A DNA stretch of 64,000 nucleotides from an uncultured Gammaproteobacteria bacterium. GTDB lineage: Bacteria > Pseudomonadota > Gammaproteobacteria > Steroidobacterales > GCA-2729495. This document shows, piece after piece, positions 59,547 to 64,000 of this stretch. Every line of letters starts with the position of its first letter. The stretch's first letter is position 1. The notes beneath the pieces are model-generated. The model did not search any database. It had not been told where the DNA came from and saw nothing but the letters and a program-made list of their open reading frames with translations. The position numbers and the translations under genes were made by a program. The DNA lies in assembly GCA_937921935.1 (NCBI GenBank), contig CAKZWQ010000025.1, positions 1-64,000 on the forward strand, given 5' to 3'.

Positions 59547-59687
59547 TTAGCCCCGCCGGGTAAATGACCATTGTTGGGACACACCACTGCCATGCCGCGG
59601 GACAACAGGGGCAGCACTGCTATTGTTGAACAGGGGTTAAACAGCAGGCTTAAGCCGCCCTGATAACAAGACGGCGCCGCCTGCTAT

Positions 59688-59693
59688 GGGGGT
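59688..59693 (+). promoter_or_regulatory. Shine-Dalgarno deciding the receptor start
   Basis: GGGGGT lies five bases before ATG 59698. An in-frame ATG at 59686 sits directly in front of it without a Shine-Dalgarno of its own, so the shorter start is preferred. Confidence 0.6.
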
Positions 59694-59697
59694 AAGC

Positions 59698-62265
59698 ATG
59701 CAAAGTTCTTTACTGCGCTCGCACATGATTTTCCTTTTGGTCCTTGGCGTGTGCTTCAGCCTCGCGACGGAACCGGCGGCGGCTGCGCAAAGCATCGAGG
59801 AAATCGTGGTGTTCGCGCGCAAGCGGGAAGAATCCTTACAACAAGTGCCGATCTCTGTCACAGCCTTCACTGCCAAGGACCTGCGCGACAGAAATATCAA
59901 CAACGCTTACGAACTGGCGACCTTCACACCGAATTTCAGCTTCACCCCCAACATCGTTGGGCGCCGCCTCGATGCCCCGAACATCCGTGGCCAGTTCAGC
60001 CCTCTGCTGGGCGGCTCGCCGGCGCAGGGTGCCGGTAACGTTGCCTTTTTTGTCGATGGCGTCTTCGTCACCGGCACCATCGCTACCCAGCCGGTGGAGA
60101 ACCTGGAACGCATCGAGGTACTGCGCGGTCCGCAAGCCACAAAATTCGGCCGCGCTGCCTTTGCGGGTGCGGTCAATTTCATCAGTCGTTCACCCAGCAA
60201 TGACTTCGAAGGCGAAATAAACGTCGATGTGGGCGAGGAGGAAGACTATAAAACCAGCGGTTGGTTCAGCGGTCCGATTATCAAAGACGAGCTGCTGTTT
60301 TTTGGCTCCGGCACTTATGAATCCTGGAACGGCGAATGGCAGAACAACCTGATTCCCTGCGAAAACCGGGCCGACGATGGTAATGGCTGCCGCTTCGTCC
60401 AGGCTAACCCCGGCACCTGGCCTGGCGAACCGCCGACTTCCTCCACCACACCAGATACCACCCGCACGGGTGGCGAAGAAACCTGGAATCTGACCGGCAA
60501 GCTGGAATGGCGGCCGCGGGATGATTTCGGCATCAACTTCAAGGCCAGCTATTCGGAAACCGATGACGATCACTACGCTTTTTATTTCTCCGACGAAACG
60601 AACTGTTTTGGCCCCGGCAATCGGCCGGTGGATCCCAACAACCCGGCTGACACGGGCTTCTCTCCAGGCTGGTTCTGCGGCGAGCTGAAAGTGGATGGCC
60701 TGGCCAACGAAATGAATATCGCGGATTTCAAGACCGGTGCCACCAGCACCTATGGTACCGCCAAGGCCTCGCCCTTCATTGGCACAAAAACCGACACGAC
60801 CCTGTACCTGACCGAGCTGCTCTATGACCCGGGTGAATGGAGCTTCGTCGCCCGCTATGCCCATAACGAACAGAACCTGGAGCAGTACCGCGATCTGGAC
60901 CGTGGTCCCTACCTGGGCCCGCTGGATATCAATGTGTTCGATGCCGGCGAGACCAACAGTTTCGATGATGACTCCTTTGAGCTGCTGATGACCTCATCGC
61001 AGCAGGAGCGCTTCCGCGCCAGCGCCGGCTTCTATTACTACGAAGCCGACGAAGAAGCTTTCCAGCGAGACTTTACGGGTGTCTGCCGGTTCAACTTCGG
61101 CGACCCTCGCCTGCAGCCAAACCCGGGCGGCGATCCCAATAATCCGGATGATGACTTCATCGAGGTCTATGAAGGTGATCCGGGCTACGCCACTGCCCGC
61201 AAATCCCGGATCTCGGAGGCGAATGTCGAGAACAAGGCCGTTTTCGGCAGTGTTGAATATGACATTACGGACCGGCTGACTGCAGGCTTCGAGGCACGTT
61301 ATGCGAAGGATACGCCGTCACGTAAATCTGCCCGCGGCGTCTCTGCCGAAGAAGAATTCACCAGCTTCACCCCTCGCTATACCCTGGACTATCAGGCCAC
61401 CAATGACATTCTGCTCTACGGTAACGTGGCCAAGGGCACCAAGCCCGGTGGTTTTTTCTTCGCTTTTTTCGACGTGGACGTTCTGCCTTCAGACACTCAG
61501 GCTGCAATAGCCAATGGCGACGCCCTGTTTGATGAGGAAGAAGCGTGGACCTATGAAATCGGCACCAAGACCAGCTGGTTCGATAGCCGCCTGATTTTCA
61601 ACGCGGCCGCCTTCTATATTGACTGGACCAACCAGGGCATCAACGAAACAGTAGACATCCCCACCACTTGTAATGGCGTACCCCTCCAGGAACCCAACAA
61701 TGTACTGGTGAATGCGGGTGAGTCGCGTGTCTATGGCGTGGAAATGGATGCCCAGCTGGCCGTGACAGATAATCTGTTTCTGAGCGTAGCCTATGGCTGG
61801 CAGGACACGAAGCTTGAGCAGTTTAATTCCCTGACCTACGCCGACCTGACGGGCATCAGCGATCCGACCCTGGCCAATGACGGCAACGTGTCCGGGAACG
61901 AGGCACCCCGCGTACCCAAGCACAATGTCACGGCGGCGGCGACCTACACCCGCAGCCTTAATGCCAGTGCGGAATGGTTTGCACGCACAGACTTTGTCTA
62001 CGAATCACGCCAGTGGATCTCGGCCGTCAACGAGGCCGAGCTCGGCGACACTTACCTGGTGAATGCGCGTACGGGCTTTCAGACGGACAGCCTGACCGCA
62101 GCCGTTTATGTCGAGAATATTCTTGATGAAGACACCCCGGTGCTGGTCTCGGACTTTCCGAATTTTGGCGCCCCCTTGTCGCGCCTGACCACCAGCTTTC
62201 CCATGGCACCGCGCCGGGGGCGGAACTTCGGCTTTAACATGAGCTATCGCTTCGGCGGTCGGTAG
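59698..62265 (+). CDS. TonB-dependent outer-membrane receptor
   Basis: The 855-residue protein has a signal peptide (MIFLLVLGVCFSLATEPAAA followed by AQ), then a TonB-box/plug start (IEEIVVFARKREESLQQVPI). The plug runs through YELATFTPNFSF, RGQFSPLLGGSPAQGAG and LERIEVLRGPQATKFGRAAF. A 22-strand barrel ends GRNFGFNMSYRFGGR. It imports a large or scarce ligand with TonB energy. The plug pattern (QQVPISVTAF) is that of the large group of receptors found with catabolic genes; no iron-specific marker is present. The ligand is unknown. Confidence 0.94.
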   Translation: MQSSLLRSHMIFLLVLGVCFSLATEPAAAAQSIEEIVVFARKREESLQQVPISVTAFTAKDLRDRNINNAYELATFTPNFSFTPNIVGRRLDAPNIRGQFSPLLGGSPAQGAGNVAFFVDGVFVTGTIATQPVENLERIEVLRGPQATKFGRAAFAGAVNFISRSPSNDFEGEINVDVGEEEDYKTSGWFSGPIIKDELLFFGSGTYESWNGEWQNNLIPCENRADDGNGCRFVQANPGTWPGEPPTSSTTPDTTRTGGEETWNLTGKLEWRPRDDFGINFKASYSETDDDHYAFYFSDETNCFGPGNRPVDPNNPADTGFSPGWFCGELKVDGLANEMNIADFKTGATSTYGTAKASPFIGTKTDTTLYLTELLYDPGEWSFVARYAHNEQNLEQYRDLDRGPYLGPLDINVFDAGETNSFDDDSFELLMTSSQQERFRASAGFYYYEADEEAFQRDFTGVCRFNFGDPRLQPNPGGDPNNPDDDFIEVYEGDPGYATARKSRISEANVENKAVFGSVEYDITDRLTAGFEARYAKDTPSRKSARGVSAEEEFTSFTPRYTLDYQATNDILLYGNVAKGTKPGGFFFAFFDVDVLPSDTQAAIANGDALFDEEEAWTYEIGTKTSWFDSRLIFNAAAFYIDWTNQGINETVDIPTTCNGVPLQEPNNVLVNAGESRVYGVEMDAQLAVTDNLFLSVAYGWQDTKLEQFNSLTYADLTGISDPTLANDGNVSGNEAPRVPKHNVTAAATYTRSLNASAEWFARTDFVYESRQWISAVNEAELGDTYLVNARTGFQTDSLTAAVYVENILDEDTPVLVSDFPNFGAPLSRLTTSFPMAPRRGRNFGFNMSYRFGGR

Positions 62266-62360
62266 ACAGATCAGGACAAGCGCGGATTCTCTGCGGACGC
62301 GAGCATCGCAGAACGCGTGAGGATCTGCTCATAGAGGCCACATGCTGGCCGAACTCATTG

Positions 62361-63008
62361 TTAGCTCTTCAAACGACGATACAAGGCCGCTCCGCGCAGC
62401 TGCAGTGCAATCACTGCCGCCGTGACGAGAGCCAGTACGACAATCAAACCGGCGCTACGCGATTCAAGCGCCTGAAAGGCGAAGCCGTGGCCGACGGTCA
62501 GGAGGAAAGCGAAGTAAGCGGATCGTTGCAGGCGTTTCCACCACGTGCTCCCGAGGCGTCGCAGCACGCGATCGCTGGACAGGACCAGCAGCAGAACCAG
62601 CAATACAGCGATGAGCAAGCCGGCTATCGTGCCCCAGGTAAAAAACTGCATGCGTAGCTCAGCGGGAAAATTGCCGGCATCGATAGCGACATAGTCAGCC
62701 ATGTACGCCTGGCTCATGGAAAGATCCGTGGCGACGACGAAATGCACCAGGCCTGTTGCGGCGGCCCAGATGCCGACATCGCGACGGAGATAATTGTTTA
62801 GCAGTACCTGTCCTCGCCGGCTCAGTTGCAGGGGGCCGATGAGCAAAGCCGCGGCCAGGTACAACAGGCAGAGATAGGCGGTCGCAAAACTGAGCTGGTC
62901 CGCCGTGCTTTCGGCCCCGCGCAAGACCACGGTCAGGATAAAGATCAACAACGAACCCACGGCGAGCAGCGCGTGATGCTGCCAGCGTGCGTTGCTACCC
63001 GGTGCCAT
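62361..63008 (-). CDS. Ferric-reductase-like transmembrane protein (MsrQ type)
   Basis: This 215-residue protein has about six transmembrane helices. The ferric-reductase-like domain is indicated by RRDVGIWAAATGLVHFVVAT and by STWWKRLQRSAYFAFLLTVG with HGFAF. The histidines in GLVHF, LTVGHGF and elsewhere may bind two hemes. The C-terminal flavin- and NAD-binding parts of full reductases are missing, as in MsrQ/YedZ. No partner MsrP gene is in the window. It converges on the receptor gene and follows the FG-GAP gene on the same strand by 28 bp. Confidence 0.85.
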   Translation of the reverse strand: MAPGSNARWQHHALLAVGSLLIFILTVVLRGAESTADQLSFATAYLCLLYLAAALLIGPLQLSRRGQVLLNNYLRRDVGIWAAATGLVHFVVATDLSMSQAYMADYVAIDAGNFPAELRMQFFTWGTIAGLLIAVLLVLLLVLSSDRVLRRLGSTWWKRLQRSAYFAFLLTVGHGFAFQALESRSAGLIVVLALVTAAVIALQLRGAALYRRLKS

Positions 63009-63036
63009 GGCTGCCTTTAGTTACCCGCGGCAGACG

Positions 63037-64000
63037 CTATTCCGGACAGGCCGGATACACGTCCGCCGGACAATTCACCGGTGCCTGGTCGACCACGGGG
63101 CGAAAGCTGAACACGTGGATGTCCCGGGCCTCAAACACCGGCAGGTAGAACTCCGCCATGCCCAGGGGTCCGGGCTGGTCGTAACGCCAGGCCAGGCCGC
63201 CGATGGTGGAAATGCTGATGCCCTGGGGATCCGTCATCAGGCGCTGGGTGGTGCCGGGGCCGTAGTGATCATTGATGTCGAAGATCACCGAAGCCTCGTA
63301 CTCCCAGCGTTCACTATCCAGGGGATAGCGCGGTTTGAGTATCCAGACCTTGGCGGCCTCATCGCCGCCGACGACAAGCCACGGCCGGCTGCTGTCTTCA
63401 AGCATACGGGTAGGCCAGAAAGCCACGGCCCGGTTGGGCGCCAGGCGACCCGGACCACGTTCGGGCTCGGGAAATGTCGGCGTGGCGCGGATGTTGTCCT
63501 TGATTACATGCACTACCCAGTCACTGTCGAACAGTTTCCCGTCCGCCGGTTGCTCGATGGCGATGACGCGCCCCTGTATCTCGGAGCTGGTCACCTCGAA
63601 GCACTGGTCGCCCTGGTGATTACTGGTCAGTACATCCAGGCGGCCGTCGAGATTCAGGTCCACGATTTCTACGGCAAAGGGATTGCCCTGGCCGCGCATG
63701 ATGTCCTTTTGCCTCACGAAGGGCCCGTTGACCGGGTCCACGTCCGCCCAGCTGCCGCCTTCGGGGGCGCCATAAATAGTGATGCCGTCGTACTTGAAGA
63801 AGTGAGAAGCAACAACTTCAGGGATACCGTCACCGTCAAAGTCATGCATGTTCATATTCACTTCGGGGCCACCGGGCTTCGGCTTTTTATCCACAAGAAT
63901 GAATTCTTCCCAGGGCTTGTCGGGGGCGATGGCCTCACCGGGGTTCTTGAACCAGACCAGCTGCCCTGTGGGCGGACAGAAGCCGCCGGCAACAATGAAG
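63037..64000 (-). CDS. FG-GAP/VCBS-repeat protein, C-terminal part (runs off right edge)
   Basis: The frame is open from the stop at 63037 to the right edge of the window with no stop codon (VAGGFCPPTGQLVWFKNPG at the edge). The apparent GTG start at 63894 is therefore internal. About 320 codons are visible. Propeller-type repeats include NMHDFDGDGIPEVVASHFFK and IVDLNLDGRLDVLTSNHQGD. They resemble the WFKNPG/DLDGDG class of extracellular VCBS proteins. The 5' part with signal peptide lies outside the window. It lies upstream of the ferric-reductase-like gene on the same strand, 28 bp apart. Confidence 0.85.
   Translation of the reverse strand, partial: FIVAGGFCPPTGQLVWFKNPGEAIAPDKPWEEFILVDKKPKPGGPEVNMNMHDFDGDGIPEVVASHFFKYDGITIYGAPEGGSWADVDPVNGPFVRQKDIMRGQGNPFAVEIVDLNLDGRLDVLTSNHQGDQCFEVTSSEIQGRVIAIEQPADGKLFDSDWVVHVIKDNIRATPTFPEPERGPGRLAPNRAVAFWPTRMLEDSSRPWLVVGGDEAAKVWILKPRYPLDSERWEYEASVIFDINDHYGPGTTQRLMTDPQGISISTIGGLAWRYDQPGPLGMAEFYLPVFEARDIHVFSFRPVVDQAPVNCPADVYPACPE

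Noticed and set aside
59547-59697. Cobalamin-type riboswitch before the TonB receptor
   Set aside because: CACCACTGCCATG is vaguely reminiscent, but the conserved B12-box and the other conserved segments are missing, and the leader is too short.
1-64000. tRNA, rRNA or CRISPR loci
   Set aside because: I looked in the intergenic gaps for cloverleaf patterns with a TTCGA loop and for regularly spaced direct repeats, and saw none.

Overview
The window looks like a chromosomal segment of a GC-rich, Gram-negative gammaproteobacterium. It carries a priA-argS-SPOR gene block, a split-alpha pntAA/pntAB/pntB transhydrogenase, an acetyl-CoA synthetase, many lipoproteins with clear lipoboxes, a TonB-dependent receptor, a TRAP transporter and a protein with a PEP-CTERM-like (VPxPA) sorting tail. 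I see no rRNA, tRNA, CRISPR array, phage gene or transposase. The genus cannot be fixed from the sequence alone. An aerobic, catabolically versatile, probably aquatic heterotroph fits the gene content.

Layout. 1-6.6 kb: two MBL-fold hydrolases in tandem and an outer-membrane barrel protein, divergent from a TetR regulator with a near-perfect operator between them; then a secreted carboxylesterase with an NmrA-like protein, and a carboxymuconolactone decarboxylase-like protein. 6.6-15.1 kb: a seven-repeat beta-propeller protein, an alkaline-ceramidase-like membrane protein, an L-2-hydroxyglutarate dehydrogenase-like flavoprotein, a CBS protein, an AEC permease, a dienelactone hydrolase, an FAA hydrolase and a MATE pump. 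15.2-17.7 kb: a three-gene operon of two lipoproteins and an M48/TPR periplasmic protease. 17.8-25.3 kb: a TorT-like periplasmic binding protein fused by a stop/start overlap to a large hybrid histidine kinase, then an NTF2-like protein and a complete TRAP transporter.

25.3-30.4 kb is the unusual part. Eight copies of a ~32-bp palindrome (core TCCGCTTT-N-GGCC-AAAGCGGA) punctuate a run of small, unrelated, mostly hypothetical genes. Five of them lie in the same orientation, each followed by one palindrome, and three palindromes are joined to a terminator-like block. The layout resembles a gene-cassette array, although the palindrome does not match the canonical integron attC core sites.

30.5-40.9 kb: a propeller protein, three lipoproteins (two of them paralogues), a VOC protein, acs, an M48 protease with a YjgN-type membrane protein, a fructosamine kinase, a 5'-3' exonuclease and an HNH endonuclease. 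41.1-50.5 kb: pntAA-pntAB-pntB, a cupin, a PQQ dehydrogenase, GFA, DJ-1/PfpI, VOC and S4 proteins, then a decayed stretch with a frameshifted membrane gene and a fragment of a sulfatase C-terminus. 50.6-52.3 kb: an ECF sigma factor operon with a DUF3106-type protein. 52.5-59.5 kb: priA (preceded by four DnaA-box-like sequences), argS, a SPOR protein, a CapA-like lipoprotein and a PLP desulfhydrase/ACC deaminase homologue, tightly packed. 59.7-64 kb: a TonB-dependent receptor, a ferric-reductase-like membrane protein and an FG-GAP protein that runs off the right edge.

Functional themes: envelope protein handling (two M48 proteases, several lipoproteins), solute sensing coupled to TRAP uptake, hydrolysis of esters, lactones and acylpyruvates, and housekeeping replication and translation genes. 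Start codons were chosen by Shine-Dalgarno sequence, signal-peptide placement and overlap with the upstream gene. Uncertain starts are stated in the entries.
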